Assembly: GCA_016946835.1 (NCBI GenBank) | Contig: JACVTC010000127.1 | Coordinates: 341,001 to 405,000 of the forward strand | Direction: 5' to 3' | Source of the DNA: Neocallimastix lanati (nom. inval.) | Lineage: Eukaryota; Neocallimastigomycota; Neocallimastigomycetes; Neocallimastigales; Neocallimastigaceae | DNA length: 64,000 nucleotides | Shown: one piece after another, positions 47,301 through 61,133 of the stretch | Layout of the letters: each line of letters begins with the position of its first letter | Numbering within the stretch: the stretch's first letter is position 1 | Translations under genes and position numbers: made by a program | Notes under the pieces: generated by a model | What the model saw: the letters and a program-made list of their open reading frames with translations, nothing else | Told to the model about the DNA's origin: nothing | Databases searched by the model: none

Positions 47301-47690
47301 ACCGAGGTTTACTGTGTTAATATCATTGGATGTGTTATTAGATATTAAATTTAGTTTTAAATGCCGAAAAGAAACCTTATGATTCCATTTGGAACATCTA
47401 CAATATGAAATTTTAACTCCTGATAGTGCTTTTTTAAAAACTTTTTTAAATTTTTTGAGGTTGAAATCTGGAGTGTATACTTTTATCCTGAAGAAGCTAT
47501 CATTGAATTTAGTAATTCTCTTTATTGACAAAATATTATCACTGAATTTTTGCATTTAGAATGAATAAATTCCTTCATTTTAGCATTAGTCCATGAGTGT
47601 ATACAACGGATAAAAATCAACCCTGTGTTGTCAATAGATATTCCATAGCAGCGAGAACCTCGGTGAAATATCTTTTCCATAATGAACTAA
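44380..47690 (-). mobile_element. Long LINE copy with endonuclease and reverse transcriptase (inactive)
   Basis: From an ATG at 47680 the minus strand shows an N-terminal region (MEKIFHRGSRCYGIS, then KRITKFNDSFFRIKV), an APE-type endonuclease (46328-47257: SWNTDGW, CFQEAG, LLGDFNMS, SDIDHALVN, SDHKPL), an RT N-terminal part (45865-46377), RT core (45611-45934: SIVSIHKKGDPSDCNNYRGI) and RT motifs B and C (44963-45586: KKGVRQGCPLSLILFN, FADDIVL). A decayed C-terminal region follows (FYWEDVYY, then FSLIVHKKPLSIP at 44380-44625), matching the young copy at 37467. It is broken by frameshifts near 47550, 47200, 46335 and 45935, several stops, a 32-bp inversion in RT motif A and loss of the connection domain. 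The 3' end is replaced by a microsatellite. This is an APE-endonuclease LINE. Confidence 0.9.
45593..45624. other. 32-bp micro-inversion within RT motif A of the LINE
   Basis: Though the LINE lies on the minus strand, this segment carries its motif-A coding sequence on the plus strand: ATCTTGCTTTTTTGG... reads LAFLDLKKAY in the wrong direction. Flanks on the minus strand end GATACTT and resume GACTCAGTG, so the two flanking open stretches are in one frame. The LINE fragment at 48770-49470 has the same motif in its proper orientation. The segment contains 8-bp inverted arms GCTTTTTT and AAAAAAGC. Confidence 0.88.
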
Positions 47691-47953
47691 AAAAACTACA
47701 GTTTAAAAAAATGAAACAACGAAAACTAAAATACTAAAAACTAAGAAATATAGATAAAAATATATATATATATAAATATATATAATTAAATAGAAAAATA
47801 TAAATAAAAAAAATAATAAAATAATAATAAAAATATGAAGATCCTATCTTCGTGGAGTAATTGATTAAGTTTAAATAAAATGAATAACTTAAGAATTTTG
47901 TAGTAATGAATAAAATCTTTTTTCCTGTTATTTTAGTAATGAATAAACACTTT

Positions 47954-47955
<2 letters not shown>
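47691..47955. other. LINE 5' leader and adjoining spacer with a small duplication
   Basis: About 260 bp. TAGTAATGAATAAA occurs at 47901-47914 and 47934-47947, flanking 19 bp (47915-47933) that on the minus strand read like ...AACAGG plus A6. This may be another nearly tail-only insertion. No gene. Confidence 0.45.
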
Positions 47956-47984
<29 letters not shown>

Positions 47985-48567
47985 CTTCTTCCTGTTTTAT
48001 ATTTTCTGTAAACTTTTGAGTTTCAGAAATTCTATTCGATTTGTAAAGCTTTGATTGATAAAATAATTTTCTCTAATGTAATTATAAATAAACTGAAATG
48101 AAAATGTAAGTAATGTTAGTAGTGAAAGGCTATAAAAAGATTCCTATTAGTTAAATAATGTCTTAAACACAAGCTTTGGAGTGAATCAATCTCCTACATT
48201 TCCATTTTACAATAGTTACATGAAAGTATAAATAATATTATAGAAAAATACATATACAAAATAATGCTAAAGTAAAAAAATACAATAAATTCATTACAAT
48301 GATAATATGTAGAAACTACATGATATTATTAATTATACAATTCCAATGTTACTACATATCCAGTTTAAAACAATATAAAACATCATGTTCACTTTTTACA
48401 GTCTTCCAGTATTCCAGTTTTCTCTCTTCGTACTAGAAGCCACTTTATAAAGGATAACCATCGATTATCATCAGAATCACAGAGAGCTGTAATTAGTACA
48501 CCTGATATAGGTTATTCCTTTTCCGTCAACCCTCCATGGACCTGGAAAAACAGTCCACATCATTGGG
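47956..48567 (-). mobile_element. A-tailed retroposon-like fragment of unknown family
   Basis: On the minus strand a roughly 580-bp segment ends ACAGGAAGAAG plus A(n) (the T-run at about 47956-47984). Near its start, 48440-48540 can be read GPWRVDGKGITYIRC and, in another frame, DDNRWLSFIKWLLVRR, so it may derive from a coding element. It is less AT-rich than the spacers. No match to the other elements in the window was seen, and the right boundary abuts a LINE fragment. Confidence 0.5.
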
Positions 48568-48769
48568 GACTATTGCTAACATTACTAAAAATACTATTAC
48601 TAATATTACTATAATTATTATTACTATGACTATTATTACTGTTGCTATTATCATTATTACTATTAACAATATCATTTGTTAGGTTGCCACGGTTAAAAGC
48701 ATTATATAAAAATAAAATTTTATCATTAACTTTACTAAGAATATGATTGAAAAATGGACAATCAATTAT
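48568..48769 (-). mobile_element. LINE fragment (Asn/Ser repeat region)
   Basis: About 200 bp closely matching 28140-28400, including the words TTTGTTAGGTTGCCACGG and TGATTGAAAAATGGACAA. It ends exactly at a T-run where the next LINE's tail begins, so the 5' remainder is missing. Confidence 0.85.
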
Positions 48770-49470
48770 TTTTTTTTTTTTTTTTTTTTTAGACAGGGAA
48801 GAGAATACACTTCCAAAACTTTATTAATTTTATTTTAAAAAATACATGTAGGTGAAAAGTACATTTGAAATTAAAAATAAAAAATTAAAAAATAAAAAAA
48901 TAAAAAGCTCGAAATTACTATGTATTTCGGCAAGTTGTACTATGCGGGAATTTTTCCCTTCCTATCAAATAAAAAAGAAATAAAACCTAGAAGTAACATC
49001 TTTAAAATAGATAGTGTGGTGTCCACTAAACTCTCCCCGGACTCATCATTTATTGAACTACTAGGGAGAGATTCATCCTTCGTAGCAATAGATGACGATC
49101 CTGTATTATCATTATGCCTTATCAGTACGACGTCGACGCTCTTGGATAAGTTTGGTATTTTGCAATACCTATCAAATAATAGCTCAAACGAACTACTAAT
49201 GATAGGTATTGCACTTGTTAAGAATTCCGCCAAGCCCACAATTTTTGGAACAGGTGACTCAGATGAACCTTTGAAAAGTAGTTCATTTAATTGTGGACAA
49301 TCAATTAACCAATGACTTTTCCATTGTTTATTACTTTTACAACAGGGACAAAATAAAAACAAGTGACATTTACCTCTAATTTCTAAATTATATAATTTGC
49401 TCAAAATATTAAAGATAGGCTCTGAATCATAGACTTTTTTTTAAGATCAAGAAAAAGCAAGATAAAGTGA
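48770..49470 (-). mobile_element. LINE copy with internal deletion joining RT to the zinc finger
   Basis: On the minus strand it reads from RT motif A (LAF, LDLKK, YDSEPIFNIL; near 49440-49470, with small frameshifts) through KLYNLEIRGKC and then directly into FCPCCKSNKQW...HWLIDCPQ. It continues EFLTSAIPIISS...KSVDVVLIRH to a stop near 48950, followed by a 3' UTR with AATAAAG...CCCTGTCT and an A(n) tail (T-run about 48770-48791). The rest of RT and the connection domain are gone, so it is a deleted copy. The 154-codon frame at 48940-49404 is largely open. Confidence 0.85.
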
Positions 49471-50799
49471 AATACTATCACTATAGAATATTATAATAAA
49501 ATTTTCTTATTAAATAAAAATTTTAAAATTAATATCACTAATTTTTTACATTTAAAATATTAATAAAAAATATATATATTTTTACACAAAATTATTATTA
49601 TAATATATATTATTTTGAATTATATATACTAAAAATTTAACACATTAATTTAAAAGTAAAAAGAAATTTAATTTTTTTTTTTTTTTAAATTTTTTTTATT
49701 TATTATTTGTTAATATTACACATATAATTTCTTTTTTTTTTTTTTAATTATATTTTTATTTGTAATATTTCTTTTTTATAAAGTTCTTAATAATAATTAA
49801 ATAATATGAATTTATTTCCATATATATTTAAATAAATAAAAAAAAAAGTATTATTAGTTTAAACATTTGATAATTATATAAAATAATATATATATATAAT
49901 AAAATGAATAAATAGTAAAAATTATCAAATTACATATATAATACTTTTTTGTTATTTTTATCTTTTTTTTTTTTTATAAGTTTATATTAATTTTTAATTT
50001 TTTTTTTCTTCCTTTTAATAATAAAGAAAAAACCCGATATTATATAAGTTTAAAAAAAAAACAAATATATATATATTTTTTAATATACAATCACTGAATG
50101 GATTTTTATAATATTATATTTTATCTCTAATTTTATAGATTTAAATAAAATATATTAAAATATTTTCCATAAATATTGAGTTCTATGGAATGATATTACT
50201 TATCATTTTTTTATTTTTTTGAAATTAATATATATTTTTTTTCTTTGCTTTTATTGATTAGTTAAAATAAAAAACTTTTAACAATAGTAAAAGTTTTATA
50301 TTAAATTGTAATATATTATATCATTATATTAATTGATTTTTTTTTTCATTTCTTCTTCTTCTTTTTTTTTTTTTTTATATAATTTGTCTCCTCATTTTTA
50401 TTTTTTTTTTATTTATTTTATTATTTTTGGAGCTCATTTATTATTTTAATTTATTGATTGTTATTTGTTTATTTGTTTTTATTTTATTTTACTATGACTT
50501 GTTTTTTTATTTATTTATTGTTTCTTTTTTTTTTTCGTTTTAATTATTTGTTTGTTTTTTATTTGTTTTTATTGTTATTCGTATTTTGTTTGTTTGTTTG
50601 TTTGTTTGCTTTTTTTTTCCGTTTGCTTTTTTATTTTGTTAAATTAATTTTTATTTGTTATTTTTTTTTAAATGTTGATTTAAAACTTAAACTAAAATAG
50701 ATAAAATAATTATATTATAATATAGTGAATTTTTTTTTATTTACTAATATATTTCATTTGATTTAATGATTTTGATAAGAGTAATTATTTCATAAAAAT
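49471..50799. other. Spacer 3' of the branching enzyme gene
   Basis: About 1.3 kb of T-rich DNA with many poly(T) runs and (TTTG)-type words at 50580-50610. The 80-codon Phe/Leu frame at 50458 is a by-product of the composition. No gene. Confidence 0.6.
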
Positions 50800-53165
50800 T
50801 TACTCATGAGAAAGAACAATACAAGTTCTGCATGGAATGTATACTTGAAGGAAGTTAGCACGGTTATTCCATGGGAAGTCAGTTGGGTAGTGAGTAACAG
50901 ATTCATCAATACAATCATGACCACCGTATTCAACTCTGTCACTGTTTAAGACAATGTGGTGTGGGGTGTTCCAGGAAGTACCAACACGGTAATCAGTGAA
51001 ACTCTTAGTTGGGTGGAAATTGAAGATGAATAAAAGATCACCACGTTCAAAGACAATAACCTTATCACCTTCATGCTTTAAACTAATATAAGCTTGTGGG
51101 GAATGTAACCAACCATATTTACTTTCTAAGTTTTGCATGGCACGGTCAAAGTTATTTAAGAACTTGTAACGTAATAAATCATCATCAACAAGGTTGAATT
51201 GACGACGAGCATAGTGGAAGCTGTTACCGTTACCTTCTCTTGGGAAGTCAAGCCATTCTGGGTGACCAAATTCGTTACCAATGAAGTTGAGGTAACCTTC
51301 ACCTCCTAAGGCGTGAGTTAATAAACGAATCATCTTGTGAAGAGCAAGACCACGGTCAATGATTGGAGTTCTTGGAGTAAGTTCAGACATAAATCCGTAC
51401 ATTTCCTTGTCCATTAACCAGAAAGCTAAAGTCTTATCACCGACTAAGGCTTGATCGTGACTTTCAGCATAGGCGATAGTCTTTTCCTTGTAACGACGGT
51501 TAGTTAAGGTCCAGCAAATATCACCAATGTTCCAATCATCATCCTTTTGTTCCTTTAAGATCTTAATCCACATATCTGGAATAGCCATAGCTAAACGGTA
51601 ATCGAAACCGACACCACCTTCATCAACTGGACGACATAAAGTTGGCATACCAGAGACATCTTCAGCAATGGTAATAGCATCTGGATAAAGATCATGGATC
51701 ATCTTATTAGCTAACATTAAGTAGACAACAGCTTCTAAATCAGTGTTGCCACCAAAGTATTCATCGTAGTTACCACTGAAACCGTAACCCATACCATGGT
51801 GGTAGTACATCATACTAGTAACACCATCGAATCTGAAACCATCAAATTGGTATTCATCTAACCAGAATCTTAAGTTAGATAATAAGAAACGAAGGGTTTC
51901 GTAGTTACCGTAGTTGAAAAGACGACTGTTCCATAAATCGTGATGACCACGACCACCAGCGTGGAAGTATTGGTGGTCAGTACCATCGAAGTTGTTGATA
52001 CCATCTTCAACATTATTACAGGCGTGAGAGTGGACAACATCTAATAAAACAGTAATACCCATACCATGAGCAGTATCAATTAATTCCATTAAATCTTCTG
52101 GTGGACCGTAACGGCTAGAAGCACAGAAGAAGCTAGTAACTTGGTAACCGAAACTAGCGTAGTATGGGTGTTCCATAATAGCCATTAATTGAATGACATT
52201 GTAACCGAGATCCTTAATTCTTGGGAGAACATCTCTAGTGAAGTTCTTATAGGTGTTAACCTTACCTTCCCAAGAAGAAATACCAACGTGAGCTTCATAG
52301 ATTCTTACGGATTCTGGCTTTGGTGGCTTTTGATTCTTGAAGTGGTATTTTTCTTTTGGATACCAGAAGATAGCATCATAAGTTGGACTGACACTGAGAT
52401 CTTGAGTAACTCTACGAATCCAAGCTGGAATACGGTAAAGAATAGTACCATCTTCTAAAGTAAGAGCAATCTTAACCTTAGTGTTGTGCTTGATTGGTAA
52501 AGAACCATCAGCATTTCTTGGAAGGAAGATATCAAAAGTACCGTATTCATCGCGGTTCATCTTATGGGAAGTAATATCCCAGTTATTGAAATCACCAATA
52601 AAGTGAGCTTCCTTGGCATTTGGAGCCCATTCTCTGTAATGAATACCCTTATCAGTAACATTAATACCATATTCTAAGTAACTCTTAGAAAAATGATCTA
52701 AACTACCTTCAGAACTAATAAGTTTATCATACCATTGCTTGAATAAATCATATCTTATTTATATAATCACAGCAATATGTATTGCAATTATTTAATATAA
52801 TTATTTTTTATTTAAAAAAAAGAAAAAAATATATAATATAAATTTATATTATTAATATTTAATATATTTTTATTTTAGAAAAAAAAAATAACTTTTTTTA
52901 TTTGGATTATCTAATAATAGTACTATATATATATATATATTATTACTACTATTTCTTGAATATATATTTATTATATTCATATATTTATATACCTCTTTTG
53001 AAGTGGTTCACGGTATGGAGTAAGCCATGGATCAAGATCAATTAAGGCATCAACTGGAACAATTTCCTTCTTTCCTTCTAAAACTTCCTTAGCGTTCTTC
53101 TTAAGAGAAGCGATATCGTTCTTTTGTTCGTTTTCAACTTTAACGTCTTTAATACCGAGCATCAT
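50800..53165 (-). CDS. 1,4-alpha-glucan (glycogen) branching enzyme, two exons
   Basis: Exons 52993-53165 and 50800-52753 join across a 239-bp GT-AG intron to a 708-residue protein, the normal length for eukaryotic GBE. The join reads [12 protein letters not shown] and restores frame. Domains: N-terminal DPWLTPY (about 45-51), CBM48 with [22 protein letters not shown] (about 94-115), then a GH13 barrel with DVVHSH (296-301), DGFRFD (nucleophile Asp367), AEDVSG (acid/base Glu422) and AESHDQ (Asp491). The C-terminal beta domain ends [12 protein letters not shown]. It cleaves alpha-1,4 glucan chains and reattaches them as alpha-1,6 branches during cytosolic glycogen synthesis (EC 2.4.1.18). Many codons end in C, as in the transporter at 31.4 kb, suggesting strong expression. 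The ATG at 53165 gives MMLGIKDV; the second Met is an equal candidate. Confidence 0.96.
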
Positions 53166-56100
53166 TATGATTTACTATTTATTTAAATATTAAAATATTA
53201 AAAAAAAATAATAATAATAATAATAAAATTAAAATAAATAAAACAAAAATATAAATTAATAAAAATTAATAAATAATTACAATAATAATAATAATTTAAA
53301 TATTCTTATTCAAAATATTTATAATAAAACTATTGTTTACTATAAGTTATTCAATCCATTTCTTAGAAATAAACAAATTATCAATTTACAAATATTTATT
53401 TTTTTTTATGTTTTCAATTTAATGTTTTTTTTTTAAATAACATATAAATGCTTATTCACTATATAAAATTATTATTACTATATTTCATAATATCACATAT
53501 TTATTTTTTAAAAATAAATAAATAAATAAATAAATAAAATAATTAAATTACATTTACCTTTTTATTAAATTAGATTAAATAAATAAAAAAAATGTTAATG
53601 TAATAAATTATTATATAATATAAATTTTTTTTATCTAAAAATGTATTATTTTCAAGATAATTGTCTTTTTTTTTTATGATATAAATAAAATTTTTATTCT
53701 ATATTACAAATTAATATATTTTATTAGGTTATTTCTTTTATATATATTTTTATACAATTATTTATTTTTTTTTTAAAGAAATATAAACTTTTAAATTAAG
53801 TGAAGAAAGTAAAAAAAAAAAATTATAGAAAAAATTTCGGTCTTTATATATTTTCAAAATTATTATTTTTTCTTTTTTTTTTTTTTTTTTTAATTTAATT
53901 AATTTTTTTTCCAACTTTATTTTTTTTATTTATTTATTTATTTAGTTGATGACAATTGTAACTAATTAATAATAATAGTAATAATAATAATAGTAATAAA
54001 TATTTCAAATATTAATAAATAAAAAATATAAAAATAATAAATAGTAAACATTTTATTATGCTAATATATTCATTAAAATAAATAATTAAAAAAAAAAAAA
54101 ATTAATAAATGCATGTAATAAATAAATTATTAATATATTAAATATAATAATAATCATAATCATGAAAATAAATATAATATTATAATAAATAAATAAATAA
54201 ATAAGTAAATAAATTTTTTTAATTAATTAATTTTAATTAAGATTAATCAAATAAATATAAATAAATAAATATATGACAATAATATAAAGAAATATATAAT
54301 ATTCATATAAATCCATATAATATATAATCTATGATGTAAATTTATTAAATAATATATCAAATTTTATTAATTAAATTTTAAATAACTATTATTTATTAAA
54401 TTTCTTTTTTATTTTATTGTTTTTTTTTATACTAAAAATATTTAATTATTAAAAAAAAAAAAATAGTATAATAACTAATTTTTACTATTATTAGAATTAT
54501 TATTTTTCATATTTTTAATAAGGATTATTAACTATTATTACTATGATTTATATTTGAAAACCTCTGCTTATTATGTTTCTCTTTAATTATTGATTTATTG
54601 ATAACCCTAATGAAAATTCTATTATCTCTCTTTTACTTTTATTTATTTTATTTTACTTCGGTTAATAATACTTTTTAATAAATTAAATATAAAAGAATTT
54701 AACATATAGGATATTAAACAAAATGAAATCTTTAAAATTTTACTCACTTTTTACATGTTAAAATAATTATTATAATAGATATATTTATTAATTAAAATAA
54801 TCAAAACAATAAAATAATTTTTTTTTTGTAAAAGTCATTTAACTATAAAAAAAATTAGAAAAAGAAAAAAGAATAAAATAAAATTTTAATTTAAGACTAA
54901 ATTTGTATAATTTTTAATTTGCTTTTATTTAATTATTTTTAATTATTATTATTATTTTATATATAATAATTCCAAATTCGATTATCAAAATACTAATAAA
55001 AATTAAGAATAATAAAAAGGAAAAGTAATTTATTAATTAAAATTATTAAATTACTTTTTTTTTTTTTTTTTACTTTTTATTTAGATATTACTATTAATTA
55101 TGAACAATAGAGTTTAAAACAATTAAAACTTTTAACTTTCATTATGCTAATTTAATAAATTATATATTTAATAAAATTAACTATCCTTTCAAGACATTAA
55201 AAAGATAAAAAATCATAATAAAATAAAATTAATGGATCTAAAATATAATAAAAAAGAGTGAGTATATATATGTAATAATTACACATCAAATTCTTATTTA
55301 ATTAGAAAGCTTTTTAAAAAAGATTTATAGGTATCACTAAAATAATATATATATATATATAAAAACAGTTACTATTGCACTTTTAAATAAATATATTTAT
55401 AATGATTTTTATTTTTGAAATAAAATTTTAATTGAAAAACTTTTTATTTTTTACATATTATTATTTTCCTATGTCAAATCTTTATTAATTTTATTATTAT
55501 TATTAATTCTTATTTATTATTCTTTTTGTGTATAATTTTTTAAATACTCAACATTTAACATTGATTAAAAATAGTATAAAAATAAAATAAAAATAAAAAT
55601 AATTAATTATTAAAGTAAATAATTAATTAAACCATCTAGAGATAACATATATTACAACATATTATAATAAACGTAACAATAAATAACTTAATATTTTAAA
55701 AAATAAAAAATAAAAATAAAAATTTTATATTTTTTTTCATAAAAGAAATAAAATACATTTAACATTTATAATTATGAATTTTAATATATTATTTAAAACT
55801 AATTTAGATCGAGTTAAATTTTATTTTACTTTGGCACAATAATATATTTATAATATATAATAAAATATATTTACAATTATAAATTATTATATTTCATGTT
55901 TAATTATATATAGAGTTATATAAATGTACTATTATACAATTTAGTGTAATATAAAAGTTATCAAAAAATTAAAATTTTAAAAATATTAAAGTTTAAATAT
56001 TTTAATTATAAACATACAAAATATAAAAAAAATATTATTAATAATATATAATGAACATATAATAATATATATAACTATATTTTTATTATATTTAATTTAT

Positions 56101-56264
56101 TTATATTATTATATATATACTTTTTATAATAATTATTCATTTTTTTTATAATTAATTAATTTTTTTTGTTAATATTAGTACCTTTTAACCCATGTAATTT
56201 ATTTTCTCATATATTTCAATTTATTATTAATATATTTTAATTTTATATTAATTCATTATTTAAT

Positions 56265-56301
<37 letters not shown>

Positions 56302-59300
56302 TATCCAAATAAGATAATGATTATATTAAAAATATTTTATATATATTATAATTTATTATAATATATAAAAATAATATATACCGAAGACTAATTAACTTAT
56401 TTTTATAAAATTTGGAAAAAAATTTTCTGTAAAAAAAATACAAAGCAATTTAAATGTAAAAAAAAAATCTGTATATTTTACTATTTAAAAAAAAAAAATT
56501 AATAACGATAATTATGATAATTAATAGTATACAAATACTAATAAATAATAATAATAATCTAAAATATTGTAGTTCTATTAATGTCAAAAATTAAAAATGA
56601 AAATATTAATAATGTTTAAGTAATAAATAATTAATAATTAAAGAATAATACATAAGTAATAAATAATAAATAATTAAAGAATAATACATAAGTAATAAAT
56701 AATACATAAATAATTAAAGAATAATACATAAGTAATAAGTAATAAATAATTAATGAATGAATAATGAATAATATTAAACAAAAAGTTATTATAAATTAAG
56801 AGTTTTAAAACCATTTATTAATTTTTATCTATTTAAATTGCAATTAAAAAATTTAACTTAATTAAAAAATTATCAAAGATTTAATTTACTGCAATAATTA
56901 TATTACTATTAAAAGTTTTTATTTTTTATTTTTTTATCAATACCATAAAAATTCAAAATTCTGTTTTGTTTCTTACTAGTATATAATAATAATATTCTAT
57001 TATTATTATTAGTCATTTGAGTAATAATTTTTTTTTTATTTCTTCTGATAAATATAATAATATAAACTTATTTTGTTTAAAAATAGCAATAATAATAATT
57101 TAAAAACTATATTGCATATATATATATAATATAAATATATGTATCCTTTACAAAGTAAATTTATTAAAAAAAAATGTTAATTTTTTTATATTATTATTTT
57201 TATCTATTATTGTTCTTACAGTAAGATAAATATATAATTATTATTATCTATTATTATTATTAATTATTAATTATTAATAAATATAAATATAAAATCTATA
57301 ATTGTTTGATTATTTTTATTATTTATTTTTTTTTTTTTTTGAATATACATTATTTATATATTTTATAATTATTAATTATTAATTAAATTAAAATATGTAA
57401 TACATGAATAATATCATTATTATTATTATTATTATTAATTTATAAACATTCACAAAATCTTGATTTAATTTTTGATGTTTTACTAATAAATTAATTTATT
57501 AAAAAATTATTTAATTATTTATATATATGCATATTTTAATAATATTAATATATTATTTGATTATATTTATATTATACACTGTTATTATAATATATATATT
57601 AAATATTATTAAAAAAGAAATTATCATTATTCAAAATAAAATTGGCATAAAAACTAAACAAAAATAATATTTATAATAAATAAAAAATATATAAATTTGT
57701 TGAAATTGGATATTTAATCAAAATATATATATATATATATATATATTGTATTATTCTTTTTTTTTGTCTCTTTTTTTTTAACATAATTGTTTATTATTTA
57801 ATTATTTATTATTCAGTTTTTCAATTATTCAGTTCTTTAATTATTTATAATAATTAACTCTTATTATTATTACCATAATTATCACCATTATAATTAATAT
57901 TACTACTTTTTATTATTTTGAATTATACCATATAAAGAAATTACTTTAATTAATTTAATTTAAATTTTTTTTTCCTTTTTCATTGTTAATTAATATTATT
58001 ATTTTTATAATTTTAAAAATCTTTAACATTATTAAAAAAAAAAAAAAAAAAAAAAAAGGAAAAATATATTCAAATCACTAAATCAATTATTTTTTGATTA
58101 AATCTGTAGAATTATTATTTAGCTTTGACTCAAATTTTGTATATATTTATACTAATTAATTTATATGTATTATATTTATATGTATCAAATATTAAATACT
58201 AAACTACTTTAATATTGAATTACGTTATATATAACTTTATTTAATGCTCTATTTTTTTATTCGTTAACATTATATTTGTTAATTAATTACTTATTTATTA
58301 TTTATTTACTTATTTAATATTTATTTATTTATTTATTATTTATTTATTTATTACTATTTATATATTTAATATTATTTATTTACTATTATTTATTTATTTA
58401 TTTATTATTTATTATTTATTTATTATTTATTTATTTATTATTTATTTATTTATTTATTTATTATTTATTTATTTATTTATTTTAATTTAATAATATTTAA
58501 CATTTTATTACAATCATTATATTCCAATATATTATATAACAATAATTAAATCAAATAATTCATTTATTTTATATATAATAAACTTTTATTTTAATTAACC
58601 TTAAGTAGGTTTTATTTAATAACTATATAAATAGAAAAAAATAAATAATCTTGTATAAACTTATAATTAATTATATAAATAAATGAATCGATAAATAATA
58701 ATAATAAATAATAATAAATAATAATAAATAATAAATAATAATAATAAATAATAAATAATAATAATAAATAATAAATAATAATAAAAAATATTTATGTATA
58801 CACCATATACTATCATTTTGAAAATAAATAAAACTATTTATATATAAATTAAAGTTGTTTAATAAAAATTATGACATTTAAATATTATATTTAATTTTTT
58901 TTGTTAAAAAAATTTTTTTTATAATAAATGATTTTATCTATTTTATTATTTATTTTTTTTTATTATGATAAAATTATTAAATAAAAAAAAAAAAAAAAAA
59001 AAAAGGCACAGTTTATATAAACAATATTGTTTTTTATTATGATATAATTAAATAATTGTTTTTAATTTTATTTACCTCGGTGCTTTATTTTTGTTTTTGT
59101 TTTTGTTTTTATTTATCTATCGAAACGTAATTAATAATTACGAGAATATTTAATATAATTATATTGTATAAGTATATGAATATTTTCTAATCTTTTTTTT
59201 TTTTTAAGGGAACAAAAAATTATTTAAATTTAAAATATAATAAAAGGATTAATGTATGTACAGTACTTTATGATTTCAATTGAATAATAATTATTTAAAA

Positions 59301-60861
59301 AAAAATGTTTGATTATTCTTTATTTTAATTATTTTTTATTATTATTCTTTTTATCTTATATATAAAAAGATATTAATATAATAATATTAATAAAGAAAGA
59401 GAATATGAACTTGTTATTAATAATATAATTAATAATTTTTTATTACTATTTATTATATTATTAAAATTATAGTTAAATAAATATATATATTAAATAAATA
59501 TATATATATAAAAGGTATATCTAATAATTTTAGAATTAATTTAAATATATTTATTTTTTTAATAAAAATAAAAAGTTCATATTACTATATAAAGTGTTAT
59601 ATTATAATACATAACAAGACTTGAAAAATATGATAATTAAAAAATAGTATTATTTTATTTTACCTCATTAAAAACCTTATTAAATAATACGAATAATATA
59701 AACATATGAAAGTGAAATAATAATAATAATGAAGTAGTATATCGTTAAAATTCAACTATGTACAGTCTTTAAAATAAAATAAAACTAAATAATTAAAAAA
59801 AAAAAAAAAAAAAAATTAAATTCTTCATTTACTGTTAATTAATAAAATATAATATAAATAATAATAATAATAATAATAATAAATAATATCTAAAGATTTT
59901 TATATATTATATATTATAACTTAAAAATTTTTTTAATTATATTCTAATATTTAATTTTATTCTAACTTTTATTTTTTTTTTAATTGAAGTTTCATATTTT
60001 GCGTTTATCCTTTTATTCCTATTGTTCGTTATTTCAAAATTTATTATTAATTAATTACCATTATTATTATCATTTTGATATTGATTTTATATATGTATAT
60101 ACATATATATCAATTAAACCTTTATTATTATATTAGTAACTTAGCATTATTATAATTATTAATCATTTATTTATTATTTATTTATTTATTATTTATTTAT
60201 TTATTTATTTTTACTTTTAATTTATCAAAATTATAATAAATTAATTAAAATTAATAATAATTAAATAAAAATGATAATATAACATATATATAATAATAAT
60301 TTTAACATATAACATAAAAGTAATTATTTCAAATAATAATTTTTTTTTTAAAATTTATTATTTATATTATTCATAATTCATTATATTTATTATCTACAAT
60401 TTACTATTTATTATTTATTATTTATTATCTAATTACTTATTGTTTATTGTTTATTATTTATTATTTATTATTTATTATTTATTATTTATTATTTATTAAT
60501 AGTTATTTATTATTATTATTTATTATTTAATTATTAGTTATTTATATTATTTAATTATTTGTTTATTATTATTATTATTTATTATTTATTATTTACTATT
60601 TATTAGTTATTAGTTATTTTATAATTAATCCAAGATACCAAGTTCTTTTTTTATTTTTACATAATATAACCAAAAATAGCCATATGAACTTTAAATATTA
60701 ACAATTAAGATATAATTTAAACATTTATAGGCAAATTAACATAATTATATAATAAAATAATTTAATTAAAAATAAGTAAAAATAAAAAGTTCTGATTCAA
60801 TTCTTTCTGACTTCTAAAAAAAAAAAAAAGTAAATATACTTAGATATAATTAATCATTCAG

Positions 60862-60896
<35 letters not shown>

Positions 60897-61017
60897 ATTT
60901 TATCTAAAATGCATAAAATTATAAATAAATAAAATTTTACTTGAAGATGATTCGCTAAAAGCTTAAAAAATAATTTATCTAGATTATATACTTCATCGAA
61001 AATTTAATATTGATTGC

Positions 61018-61133
<116 letters not shown>

